Shown here: positions 31,681-42,671 of the stretch, in pieces | How positions within the stretch are numbered: the stretch's first letter is position 1 | Layout of the letters: every line of letters starts with the position of its first letter | Origin: Dactylorhiza incarnata | Lineage: Eukaryota; Streptophyta; Magnoliopsida; Asparagales; Orchidaceae | Direction: 5' to 3' | DNA length: 64,000 nucleotides | Assembly (NCBI GenBank): GCA_033032865.1 | Contig: JAWHQI010000148.1 | Location: 5,103,501-5,167,500, forward strand | Notes under the pieces: generated by a model | The model's database searches: none | What the model was told of the DNA's origin: nothing | Seen by the model: only the letters and a program-made list of their open reading frames with translations | Translations under genes and position numbers: made by a program

Positions 31681-31731
31681 ACTCACATCATTGAAGAGAG
31701 AAGTTTGAAAATGGAGCTAAATATTTACCTG

Positions 31732-31981
31732 GAAGAAAGCTTTGAGAGGGAGAAGCTTCGTCAGGGTCCTGGAATCAGAGATCAGAAACCCTTGAGGAAG
31801 ACCGGGAGGGGATTTGCAGCAGGGTTTCACGATGATGGGTAGGGTTTGCTTTTGATGGGGCTTTATCGGGGGAGGCATCCTTGCTTTCGGCGGGCAGCAA
31901 CCTAGGAGAACCACTAGAGAAGTACTTTCGGCGAGGTTGCATTCGAGGAAGGCAGGAGAAAATGCGGGATGGTTGTTGCAT
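31732..31981 (-). CDS. Possible first-exon-like segment
   Basis: On the minus strand a TATATAAAGG box near 32030-32040 is followed by a CT-rich leader and ATG at 31981. The frame begins MQQPSRIFSCLPRMQPRRKY and is Ser/Arg/Pro-rich, as in plastid or mitochondrial transit peptides, but stops at 31775. A second frame runs into a CAG|GTAAAT donor at about 31731. The layout resembles the start of a gene; frame and product remain unresolved. Confidence 0.25.
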
Positions 31982-32198
31982 GGAGGAGGGGAATGCCAAG
32001 CGCGTGATTGTTAGGCGTGGGAGGATTCCTTTATATAATAAAAATGATTTAAGAATTGAAATAGGTAAACCCAATAACATCCTTACAAAGTTTGAATGCT
32101 GAAAATGTTGATGAGGGCATTTTTGTCCGATGAATGTTTCACCATGGCTTCTTTTGGGTTTCCTTATATAATAAAGATATATATATATAAAGATATAT

Positions 32199-32232
<34 letters not shown>

Positions 32233-33035
32233 CAAATGAAAGTGCAACTACTATAAACACAGTGGAGTTTCAAGCACATTCAATTTGTCTAGGTTGAGCA
32301 TCAAAGTAAGTGAACCTACATAAGCACATGATGTTATCTAACCTAAGGTTTCTTCAACCGCCTAAGCATGAGGATAACAAACATAGATCGCTAACATCAC
32401 AAACATTTGTACTCATGACCACACATTTTCATGCACTCAAGGCATGCATTCAGTGTACTCTGTCCCGAGTTCCACCTCCATCCTTCGTTATGCAAACATA
32501 GAGGGTATTTGAGCTTTGTCCGGTACACATTATCACTTCATCTGGTCTTCCCCATGTTCAATCGATGACTAACAGGGGCAACCTCTCACCAAAATGCATG
32601 GAATGGGTTAATTTCAGCTTTGCCTGGGCTCAGGATCACCAGAATCAAACATCGTGGTGCGGGTACTGCTTCACCTCTGCCCGTGAGTATTCAAGATAAA
32701 TAATGTTATCAACAAATCAAGTTTGAGGTACCATGGAAAATTTAATAAGGGTTATACTCACATGATGTCTTGTGATTAAATAGGTATTTCCTAGGTCAAT
32801 TTTTATGAAATGCAAAACATGCACTTGATATCATGAGATCTCACCGCTCAGGAAAAATCATGAAAATTGAGGTAGAATTCCCTAGGAAATTAGGGTTTTG
32901 TGAAATTGTTACATTAAGCTCAATTGAGTAATCTAGGGTCAAAACTTTCTGAAATTCTATAAAACTCTGGGATTCACCTTTGGAGGGTGTAGTTACACCC
33001 TGTAGATTTTATGAGAATTTTTAGAAAAATAGCCC
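31982..33035. other. No gene seen; TA microsatellite inside
   Basis: A (TA)n run with interruptions lies at about 32168-32231. The rest is AT-rich and without a coding frame above 63 codons. Confidence 0.4.
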
Positions 33036-34150
33036 ACTAATTAGTGATAAGTTGAATTACCCCCAATTAATCTATCACACTTCTGTATTAGCAAATGAAT
33101 TTTTAATTGTACGGAACTAAGTAGTTAGTCTTTTGAGATCAATAGTACCCTCTAGGAATTTTGTTATATTTAATTGATGATTATTTACTATGGTTCCTTC
33201 ACAAAGTGGAATTTTATTGTCTTCCTTAATTAATTGTAAATTCTAGTAAAAATTTATTTAGAAAATTATAAAACTGGGTACTTAGACATTGGCGATCACC
33301 GGTACACTCTGGGAATTTTATTATATTTAACTGATGAGTATTTATTGTGGTTCCTTCATAAAGTGGAATTGGATTGACTTCTTAGAATAATTAATATTGC
33401 TAGTCAAATGAAGTTAGAAAATTATGAAACTTGGTCAGTAGAGTACATAGATCATATTAATGTCCTGATAATTTTGTCATTTTTATTCTCTGATGATTTT
33501 CAATAGTTCTTTCATAAAGTAGAATTTTATCATTTTTATTGAGTAATTATTATTACTCGTTAAATGGAACTGGAAATCTATGAGACTTGGCCATAAGACT
33601 TGTTATATCACCATAATGCCCTGATAATTTTGTTGTAATTAGTTCATGATGATTTACAGTAGCTCCTTCATAAAGTTGAAATAATGGGCTTATATGATTT
33701 ATTTACTATTGATGATAAAAAACTGTTAAAAAATGTCAAACCACGTTGATGTTCATTTTAGAGTTATACAAATACATGAAATACTTATTTATAACATTTG
33801 GATGAATAAATGATGTAGATCCTTCACAATGTTATAAATAGTACCCTTGAATATTTAATTAATTTTTTGCAATTAATTAGGGAGAAAATTTTGAATCTTT
33901 TTTGAACATTGTTTTGTATCATAACCAAACTCAGTAAATTTTATTAGACCAAGTGGCCATGTTAATTGACACTTCATGTACAAATTGATAGATCCCCTAA
34001 ATATTAAGAAGTTGAATAGTAGGCCCAAACATAATCATATTCAAGTAAAGAGGATGAAAATTAGTAACTTATCATTTGTACAACTTCTGGAACTATATTT
34101 GAATGTATATTAGCTAGGAGGACCATGTATCTTCCTTTGAGGTCATGTAT
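33036..34150. repeat. Degenerate tandem repeat, 156-bp period
   Basis: The marker TGGTTCCTTCATAAAGTGGA recurs, degenerate, at about 33192, 33349, 33505, 33661 and 33817, that is at intervals of 157, 156, 156 and 156 bp. Fainter copies lie near 33036, 33969 and 34126. Other parts also repeat in step: GGAATTTTATTATATTTAA, TGATGATTATTTA and TTAGAAAATTATAAAACT. There are seven or eight units in total. No ORF. Confidence 0.8.
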
Positions 34151-35230
34151 TATGCTTGAGGCCTATTTGGTCCGCGGTTAGCAAAAGTGAAGTATTTGAA
34201 TTAGACCTCATTTGTTCTTCACACATAGAATTATTAATTCCTAGAACATTATGTATATCATAGATTGATTGGTAGATCAACCAAATAGTGTCAGCACTTA
34301 ATGTTTGTGTTAGGGGTTCGTTTAGTAAAATTATCAATATGGGATTTTGATAACGATATGTTAAGGAGATATGAGAGTGATCCACCAGCAATTAGAGGTT
34401 ATGATTAACTTCAGAATATGGAAGCATTAGATAGGGATTGAGTGATGGCGTGAAGGTGAAGTTAGTCTCTAAGAAAGGGCAAGGATTGACGTTCAATAGA
34501 ACATCGTCGCTTCCCTGTCCCTGTATTTGTAAGCCACCTTAAGAAGCTAGAGCAACTAGAGAGGATGTGGGTATTTAAGAATAGGTAGAAACAAATAAGA
34601 TTAAATATCTTAAGAATGTGAGGTTGGGATGTCAACCCAACATACCTCTTAGTACCGTTGCGAGCCCCTCACAGGGTAACCCTCGAGAAGTCAAAGATTC
34701 ACCCTAAACTTCTAAGTACAACTATATGATAGATAAGAGTTGTTTGAGTAGGATAACTTGATAGGGTATTCCTTGTCCCAAACTATGGGACAGATTGGTA
34801 TGAGGACTTGTTGGTCCTGCGAGCTGGAGGTTCAGGAAATTATGACATCCGGACAGGTTAGTCCTACGAGCGGTAGGCTCAGTGCTATCTAAGGAGTATT
34901 GGATAGTCTGACAAGCTGGAGGCTTAAAGAAATACAAATTGAGAGGTGTTACTTACCAAATAGTATGCGACTACCCTATGTATTCTTAGAGGCATATAAA
35001 AGTTCTAGGCCGGGAGGTGTTGATAGGAGCCTAGAAGTGGACCTACGTGATCCACTGCCCCTGTATTCCTCAATGGGGTACCTTAGTTGACATACTCGAA
35101 CAGAGGGAACACAAAATGTTTGTATGTATAGAGTCGAGTGGGTCGTTGGGAACCGTCCCCAGCAGTGTTCCTAATTTGAAGAAGTGCTCAGCTCAATGAT
35201 AAGTGCAAGTTGTATTTAATGTCATATCTA
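34151..35230. other. Unassigned, possibly LTR-derived
   Basis: No protein motif is visible. From 34600 to 35180 there are several AGCTGGAGG(C/T)T words with GGACAGGTTAGTCCTACGAG and similar short repeats, and AGGCATATAAAAG near 34993. This would fit an old LTR of a family not otherwise present in the window. Confidence 0.3.
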
Positions 35231-35355
35231 GTTCATGTTTGCAGAGATCAGACAATATGTCAAGTACTTTAGTTATTTCACTAAGTACAATATCATCGAG
35301 AAAAATAGGAGATGTCGTCGACAAAGTATGCTTGTCATCATGATGATGAGCAAAG

Positions 35356-36060
35356 CAAACGCTGAGACTTGGCGAGTTCATCGAACAAAGAATGAAGTTT
35401 GTCGAACGAAGAACAAAGTTTATCGAACGCAAAGACGGGACAGAAGAAAACGCTGAGACTTGGCGAGTTCGTCGACCGCAGAATGCTATTTGTCGAATGA
35501 AGAATGAAATTCATCGAACGAAGAATGCAGTTCGTCGAACGCAGAAACTTCTCTACAGATTGACAGAATCTGCTGAGAAGAGGAAGCCATCTCAGCCCAA
35601 CCGCTGAGACAAATTCAAATGGATGGAAAGTCGTCGAGAAGATGCAGTATCGTCAGAATCATCAAAGAAGACATGTCGTCGGAAAGGCTAAGTAAGACTG
35701 ATGCCAATGACATCGTCGTAAAGAAGGCGTGACGTCGAGAAGACTGAAGAAGGACAGCTGAAGACAAGCAGTTCTAAAGCATAGTCTGTCGACATGTTAT
35801 CGCTCATGTCGTCGAAAGAACAAAGTGATTACGACGACAGACTACAAGAAAAAAGATCACGATGACACAGTCAGAGATAGCATATCGTTGTATATGCAGA
35901 AATGCCAGAATATCTCGTATCGTCGAGACATCAGCGTCAGAGGAAGAAGCTTGAAGACTTGAAGATCTACCAAGGTCTAAGACATCGACAAAGTCCTGTC
36001 GTCGAGATATTATCCATATCATCGTAACAATGGAAATATCGTCGAGACGGAATTCAAATG
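35356..36060 (+). repeat. SIRE-2 U3 word array (GCTGAGAC and GTCGA/CGTCG)
   Basis: ACGCTGAGACTTGGCGAGTT begins at 35356 and again at 35450. TTCGTCGAACG/TTTGTCGAACG words follow each copy. From 35630 to 36050 there are about fifteen further CGTCGAGA, GTCGTCGAA and TCGTCGTA words. The same CGTCG/CGACGAC words reappear in the env leader at 38967-39075. Confidence 0.8.
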
Positions 36061-36525
36061 TTGCAGACGCGCTGTTAGCAATTAATGTTGCCGCCTGATT
36101 GTCCAAGCAGCGCGTACTCTTAAGGAATGGGCGTCTGACAGTAAAGTACATCATATGTGACCGTTAAGTGGCTCATCCGTCCAATAAAAGGGAACAATGA
36201 TGCCCTAGAAAAACGAAAAAGAATCCCGTCGTTGCTTCTCAATACAACATTACATTCTGCGGAGAAGAAGGAGAACAAGAAGAGAACAAGAATCAAGCGT
36301 TCTCAGAAGAATCAGTCATCTCAATTCACTGATAAGAAGTCTTTCCTCATCAGGCTAAGAAAAGAGATTGAAGAAGAACTGTGCTTTCAAGATCTGAATC
36401 AGAAACATCTTCCTCAACCTCAAGTTGTCGATCTCCATCAGGCTAAGTTGCCAATCTCATCAGGCAGAAGAAACAGTTTTAATCACTGTAAATCTTTTAT
36501 TGTTATAAGGCTTAAGGGGCTAAGT

Positions 36526-36940
36526 GTCTAGCTTGAGGGCTGGAGAGCTGTGATGCTTGAGGGCCAGGGCAGTGGACTTGCGGGTCCGATTTTGTCTAGC
36601 TTGAGGGCTGGGGAGATTTGAGGCTTGAGGGCCAGGGAAGTGGACTTGCGGGTCCGATTTTGTCTAGCTTGAGGGCTAGAGAGTTGTGAGGCTTGAGGGC
36701 TAGGGCAGTGGACTTGCGGGTCTGATTTTGTTGAGCTTGAGGGCTTGGGTGTAGTAACGGCTTGCTGGCCTAGGCTGTAGGCACAGGACTTGTGGGTCTG
36801 TGTTGTGTAGGGCTTGAGGGCCTGAGTGTCGAGCTTGCGGGCTCGGGTGCAGTAGGGGCTTGCGGTCCTAGACTGTAGGACTTGCGGGTCCGTGTTGTAA
36901 GGCCTGCGGGCCTGAAGATTTGGCGTAGTTTGCCGAGCCT
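36526..36940 (+). repeat. 68-bp tandem repeats in SIRE-2 LTR
   Basis: Three well-preserved 68-bp units start at 36526, 36594 and 36662 (TAGCTTGAGGGC, GCTTGAGGGC, GGACTTGCGGGTC), and degenerate units follow from 36730. They lie in the presumed transcribed part of the LTR. The SIRE-3 LTR has an unrelated but analogous run of short degenerate repeats at about 25100-25350. Confidence 0.85.
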
Positions 36941-37160
36941 AGAACACTGCTAGGTAGGCGCAGAGGGAAAGAAGACTACTCAAGACATCCGGTCTTGAGC
37001 AACCTCTATAGATCATTTTGTGATTTTCGGTGTTGTGCTTTATAATTTATAGATCTATTAATCTGAAATCAAGAACATTTAAAGGGGATAAAATAATTTG
37101 AAAAACCTATTCACCCCCCCCCCCCTCTAGGTGATAAGTTCACACCCAATAAACAACAAG

Positions 37161-37173
37161 TGTTATCAGAGGT
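37161..37173 (+). other. SIRE-2 primer binding site
   Basis: TGTTATCAGAGGT is close to the initiator-Met primer site TGGTATCAGAGC and lies two bases after the LTR end. Confidence 0.6.
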
Positions 37174-37239
37174 AGGTTGTTCAAAGAAAAGCTTAACAGC
37201 TTGAACAGATCTGCCCTTGGGTGTTCATTCATCATAACT

Positions 37240-38787
37240 ATGGAATCAAAAATAGCTATTTGCTCTAAGGAGAACATTACCCTTTGGAAAGTAAGAGAAG
37301 AATATACATGGAGACTATGGACCCTAGAATATTCCAAATTGTTCAAGAAGGGCCTTATGTCCCAAGACTGTGTCCAAGAAAATGACTGAAGATGAGATCA
37401 TCCTAGTCAACTTGGACAAGGAAGTCAAAGACATTGTAGCTGGTGCAGTTGACATCTCAACATTTTAGAAACTTGTTCACTGCATAACAGCAAAAGAGAT
37501 GTGGGACTCTCTAACGGTCCTTATGGAAGGATCAAAAGAAGAAAGAAGCAAAGCAGCTAAGAAGAAAGTCAGAATATTGAGTGAAAGTGACTCAAGTTGT
37601 TCAGACTCAGAAGAGAAGACTCAGTTTGGGCTGACTGTCCTATCTGAGTCAGAGGAAGAAATCCAGGATGAAGTCTCACCTGAAAAGGTATGCATAAGGT
37701 TTCCTCTATTTACCTCAGACTCAGAATCGGAGACAAGCACATCTAGAAATGATGACTGGTCCAAGTCATACAATGATCTTCTAGAAGATGTCAAGATGCT
37801 CAAGATGTTGTGCAAGGAGCAGTATGCAAAGATCTCCTCTCTTCAAGCAAGAAATCTTGATCTCTCAGAGAAAGCAGAAAAACTAACTCTAGAGAATGCA
37901 TAGTTTTGTCAACTCAAAAAGGACTTCAAGGCAAGCTACAACCTTGACTTGATAAGCAAATTTGGGAAAACTCTGAAGACATTGATTGAGAGCAAGGAGC
38001 TATGCTGCTCACTAACCAGAGAATTGGTTCTTCTGAAGAAGGACAAAATTCAGCCCAAATCCTGAAATCTAAGATTGAGAACACCAGAAGGGTGGAGGAT
38101 AAACTCTCCTTTGTAGTGAAGCCTGTGGCAAGCTCCTCCAAACCAGATACCTCTCCTCCACTGGTAAATGGGTGATGCTCCACTCAATGAAGGGAGCAGG
38201 GATGCTTCAAGGAAGACAGATCAGGCAGACCCTATAGGATGAAGGCTAACTTGAGCAAGGTAATCTCACCCTCCAACAAGAATGTTGGGCAATCCAATCT
38301 TGGGTATCTCAAGAATGGGATCTCCACAAGTGGAGGAAAGAACATGCCAAAAATCTCAAAGGTACTTCATGAAAGGAAGACCACAAGGAGAAATGAAGTT
38401 ACTGGGTCTACAGAAACAAAGAAATCACTAAAGAAGACAGACTCCAGATGGAAAGCCGTGGATGATAATTGTCAGCATCATGCTCACAATCAGTACAGAT
38501 CAGTATCCTTCAAATATCCTTATGTTCATACTCAAAGGACTCATGATCACACAGCTAGCCAGAAAAGGAGATACAACAGGTTTGAATGTTGGTGCTGTGG
38601 AAAGACCGGGAACTCTGTAATTGATTGTTGGTACAATCCAACTGATCCAAGGGAAACGAATGCTAAACCTTCAAATCGCCTTGTTCGTTATCACTATGCA
38701 TATCCTGGAGTAGTTAAATCCAGTATGCTCGTTAATGCTAACAATTTCCTAGGAGCCAAATTTACTTGGGTACCTAAGGGCTTGTAA
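37240..38787 (+). pseudogene. SIRE-2 gag, decayed
   Basis: The start MESKIAICSKENITLWK resembles a SIRE gag N-terminus; several frameshifts and stops follow. The frame at 37499-37903 is rich in acidic and serine residues with a heptad-like coiled-coil part. The frame at 38239-38787 holds a zinc knuckle CWCCGKTGNSVIDC in which the expected histidine is asparagine, and ends with FTWVPKGL, as in SIRE gag just before protease. A short stretch after it (about 38810-38880, RRKIWALDKVAVL) may be a last trace of pol. Confidence 0.7.
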
Positions 38788-38959
38788 TCTCATTTTGCAG
38801 GTAGTCCAAGAGCCCACCAGAAGAAAATCTGGGCCTTGGACAAGGTGGCTGTTCTAACCCACAGGCAGAACAGCAAAGTCTATTTACTAACAAACTTAGT
38901 GCAGGTCATCCTACTAAAAGGGGCCTAAAAAGCTGACGTTAGCTGAATAAGTCTTGGAA

Positions 38960-39298
38960 TCAATAATCGTCGATACTAAAAGTTGTTACGACGACACAAT
39001 AGACGTTACGACGACAAAGGATCAAGTTGGGAGGATGCGTATCCAAGGATCATTTCGACGACAATAAGCGTATCGTCAAAATACAATCGAGCTATTTATC
39101 ACGGGATTAGATCGGTCCATCGGAGCCGTCTGGTCGCTCTTTTTCTTTCAAAGGTACGCGCCTCTTCACCTACCGACACTATAAATAGAGTGAATGCTCG
39201 AGAATAAAAAAAATTATGCTATCATTTGCCCTAAGCTATTCCCTCGACAAACCTTCGCTTCGTCTCCGACGTACTGCCTTCTCTCTCACTCCGAATCA
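38960..39298 (+). promoter_or_regulatory. Leader and probable internal promoter of SIRE-2 env-like ORF
   Basis: CGTCGATAC, ACGACGACAC, ACGACGACAAAGG and CGACGACAATAAG words (38967-39075) are followed by a clear TATA box TATAAATA at 39180-39187. A leader ending CTTCTCTCTCACTCC then leads to the ATG at 39299 (ATGGCTCCCAAG, as in SIRE-1). Spacing of TATA to ATG is about 115 bp, normal for a plant gene. Confidence 0.6.
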
Positions 39299-41443
39299 AT
39301 GGCTCCCAAGAAAGAAGAGGTGATCTCAGGATGTGATTTCCAGGGGGTTTCAATGCTTGCTCTGATGAAATAAGGTCAGTGATAGGGTTGCTGGAGTCAT
39401 CAGGACTGGAATATCATCTATGCGAACCCTCAGTTCTTCTCCACCGTGAACTAGCAGAGTTCTTTGCCGAAGCAAGAATCAATCACACTGAATCACAAAT
39501 CAAGTCCAAGGTGGGAGGTAAGAAGGTTAAAATATCTGCGAAAAGCCTAGGAAAAGCGCTGCATCTGCCAAGAATCCATGGGGGAGAGGAAGAAGAAGAG
39601 CTGACCTCAGAGGATGTGTCCGCAAGATATACCTGGTGCGGCCACATATGGAAGACCTACGGGTCCATTAAGAGAGCGGAATTTAATCAAAAGGGGAAGC
39701 TGCTAGCCGACATTGTTGGCAAAGTTCTGTTGTGCAAACCTGGGTCCCATGACCGAATCTCTAAAGACATGTTCGTTGTCATGGCCCGGATAATCCATTC
39801 TAAGAAGACCAACTGGAGTGAGTTCCTCTTCCAGAGAATGAAGAACACCCTGAAGTCCCCTTCCTACGAAAGAATACTGTCCCTCTACCTTCTAAACACC
39901 CAGGGTGAAGTACTGCATAAGAGAATGGGAGTTCCCCTACACTACTCCAAGAGACTTGATGCAAAGATGCTAAATCAATGGGATAAGTCTATCCCTAAAC
40001 CATCATCTAATGTCCAGCCGGCTCCAAAGAAACAAAAGAAACAAGTATCTCCAATAGATCTCTCAGAAGAAGAAGATTCATCAAGCAGTTCTGATGACAT
40101 ACCTCCACCTTCACAAATCCCTGGTACGGCTGAGGGGGAGACTTCCACCTTAAGGGATTTTCCAGGAACAGTACAAGAACCTGCTCCCACAAAGGTTATT
40201 AAAGAAAGTAGAAACCCCAACTTGGGGAGTGTTCTCGCTGAGGGGGAGTCCTAACTTGGGAGCTCAGCCCAAGACACAGAGATGATTGATGGGGAGCTCC
40301 CGGCAGGAGGCTCAGCCTAAGGTAATACACAAGTTGAGGGGGAGACCCAACTGGGGTACTCTGCCCTAGAAGATCAAGGCATTATGCTTGATCCCATGGA
40401 AGACCTCACTCTCTCAGACTGCCGAGAGTTAGTAGCAGCAAGTAAGATTGTGCTTACATGCCCTAGTGAGATATTAACAGAAAATGTCAAGGGGGAAGGC
40501 TAAGGTAACAGCACACATCAGTGAAGAATCATCTGCAAATATCTCTAAAGAAATTCCATAGGAAAGAGAAGAGGAAGACGAACAAGCTGCTGAGCCATCT
40601 TCGGCTCAGTCTGGTTCTCTTTTCCACATGATGTCAGATCTACTAACAGCTCAGTGCAAACAACTAGAACAATTTATAGTAAAGACTGTGGATAATCTAA
40701 GGAAAGAGGTGAACGGCGAGATCCAGAAAGTGAAGAAAGACATACTCCACCTCAAAACCCAGTGCGCTCACTTCTACACTATGGCAGCTCCGACCATAGA
40801 TAAGATGAACGAGGAAGTCAACAAAGCGAGACATCAAACCCACACAATCCTGAAAAAGCAAGAAACATTCTCAAACAATGTGTACCATGGTTTTGAGCAG
40901 ATAGAAACAGATGTTATAAATAACAGAAATCAAATTCTGAATAGGGTCAATGAGAATGCTCATACCTTAGATACCCATCTGCTTGAATTAAGAAATAATT
41001 TGGATGAGACTGAACAACACCTGCATGAACAGCTGAATCTAGTCAGAGAAGGACATGAGGAAAGGTTAATTGAACAAGCCCTAAAGGGGGGAGAATGAAA
41101 TAATAAATGCCGGTTCACATCAAGCGATGTGGATAACAAATCAAATAAAGCAGACAATGCAAAACCCCCATTATTATATGAGGTTGCCAACCCTTCTGCA
41201 AGCACTAAATCAGCTGAGTATGGAATAGAATTCGGAGAATCAGCAACCTCTAAGAAAAGAAAGAGAATTCAGAGCAGACAGTATCCGCAAAAGAGACTGA
41301 AGGAAGTTGAGCTGGATCCACAATCAGGAAGGTGGAGTCCTGTCTCAAGAGAAATTATAACAGAAACATGGATCCATTTTGGATACCCTCAGGAGGACTA
41401 TCAGAGGGCATACCAGTCAGTTGAATGGCAGAAACATCTGTAG
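39299..41443 (+). pseudogene. SIRE-2 env-like ORF, broken
   Basis: It starts MAPKKEEV at 39299, with a frameshift near 39365; the main frame 39379-40254 contains the domain shared with SIRE-1 (LLADIVGKVLLCKPGSHD, then GVPLHYSKRLDAKMLNQWDK) and a serine/acidic stretch. Segments with GAGGGGGAG (EGES) follow. The frame at 40628-41098 encodes a long, heptad-rich coiled coil of about 150 residues, and 41129-41443 a basic C-terminal part (SKKRKRIQSRQYPQKRLKEV). It has at least four breaks. There is no intron at the SIRE-1 intron position. Confidence 0.7.
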
Positions 41444-41778
41444 CAGCTGTAAAGGAGGAAGAATCACAAGCTAGCATTCCCACAAGGTCCTCCTCCCACT
41501 CCTAAGAAGATTACCCTGCCAATCAACTACTATCTGAGGCAAAGGCAGAAAACCAAAGGGGCAAGCAGCAGCAGACACTGATGGGGCACCAAATTAAAAT
41601 CTTAATGATTATGTTGGGGCAAATGAATGCTAATGTTTATTCATGAACATCTAATCTATTTATATGCTTGGTATCTAATGTGAAGAACATTTAATCTATT
41701 TATGTGATTGCTGCTTTATGTGTGATGCTATTATCTGAAATGATAAATCTTTTCATAAGTGGCATTTATCATTGAGGT
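41444..41778 (+). other. SIRE-2 3' tail, truncated
   Basis: AT-rich sequence follows the env-like ORF, similar in character to 20115-20290 of SIRE-1. It breaks off before any polypurine tract, where the Tat-2 LTR begins at about 41779. Confidence 0.5.
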
Positions 41779-42078
41779 TGTTGAATCCAAAATCGCACCT
41801 CCGAAGGGAATTGGAGGTTGCGGGCTGTTGGTTACTTTTTAGTCAGAGAAATCGAGACCGCTGGCAGCGGTCAAGGCTAGACTTCGCCCGTCACGGCGAA
41901 TGCCACTCCTGTGATGGGCTTTCCTTTGATTGAAGTAAAGAGATTACAGCGGGCTGCAAGAGCAGAAAAAGAGAAGCCGGCCGGTCAGACAGGTCGAAGA
42001 CGGGAAACTCGAGACCGCAGCTCAAACAAGCGAGCTCCTGGATTCGAGTGTGCGTGTCTTGGGAACGTCGCCGCCCCC

Positions 42079-42086
42079 TATTTATA
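42079..42086 (-). promoter_or_regulatory. Tat-2 LTR TATA box
   Basis: The minus strand reads CCTATAAATAGGGG, a classical plant TATA context, with the GACCGC word array upstream on the same strand. Confidence 0.6.
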
Positions 42087-42229
42087 GGCTCGGGGGCCTG
42101 CCCGAATGGGCAGGGATAAAATAACCGCCTGCCCGGGTACAGGAGAATCGGGCAGGCGGTGACGGGATACAGAGAGGATAAAAGAAAGAAGTCATGCGGC
42201 TTGGTGGCTTGCGCTCCCGGTCTGCCCTG

Positions 42230-42625
42230 GCCGGAGATTAAAGATGTCGCGATCAAGGCGATGGCGCAACTCGTGCGGTCTCTGACTTGAGACTGCGGCT
42301 TGACTTCTGGACATGAGCCTTGGAAGTCTTCATGGCGCACCCCGTGTGGTCTCCGACTCGAGACCGCGGCTTGCCTTCTGGACATGAGCCTTGGTAATCT
42401 TCAATCCTTGGAGGCGATCATAATACTATCAGACCGCTCGGTTTGTGCTGGCTGGTGTTGATAGACCCTGTTGAGTCTAAACCGAGCGACTTGTATTCTC
42501 AGACCGCCCGGTCTGTGAGAAAGGCAACTCGGATGCAGTCTTCTGGGTAAACATAATCCCCATATATTTTCAAATCCCGAAGAGATTTCGAAAATATTAG
42601 TTCTAGCCGGAGACCGCGCCAATCT
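42230..42625 (-). repeat. Tat-2 U3 word array (GAGACCGC / GCGGTCTC)
   Basis: GAGACCGC, AGACCGCCCGGTCT, ACCGAGCG and relatives recur about ten times. A direct repeat of 71 bp (42261-42331 and 42332-42402, starting ATGGCGCA and ending GACATGAGCCTTGG) is included. Confidence 0.75.
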
Positions 42626-42637
42626 TGCCTCGTGGGT

Positions 42638-42644
42638 TATAAAT
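42638..42644 (+). promoter_or_regulatory. TATA box of Tat-2 antisense ORF
   Basis: TATAAAT lies on plus, 41 bp before the ATG at 42685 and just after the last GAGACCGC word. The same word array is therefore flanked by a minus TATA for the LTR and a plus TATA for the antisense ORF. Confidence 0.45.
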
Positions 42645-42671
42645 GTTCTGGAAGCTTCTGTTTCCGCATAA

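Larger units (their letters stand above)
35230..37158 (+). repeat. SIRE-2 5' LTR (left end uncertain)
   Basis: The right end is fixed by AACAACA at 37158, followed by a primer-site-like sequence. The left end is not defined; homologous content is assumed from about 35230. Contents: U3 word array (35356-36060), a TATA-like AATAAAAG near 36183, 68-bp tandem repeats (36526-36940), GAGCAACCTCTATA, then a poly-C run and CTCTAGGTGATAAG. No 3' LTR of this copy is present. Confidence 0.65.
41779..42660 (-). repeat. Tat-2 3' LTR (inferred)
   Basis: It starts TGTTGAATCC on plus (LTR end on minus). A reverse TATA box (minus TATAAATA, 42079-42086) lies downstream of a GAGACCGC word array (42230-42625) when read on minus. 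The antisense ORF next to it places it as a Tat 3' LTR. The inner end is not defined precisely. The minus frame at 41891-42385 is GC-rich LTR shadow. Confidence 0.55.
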
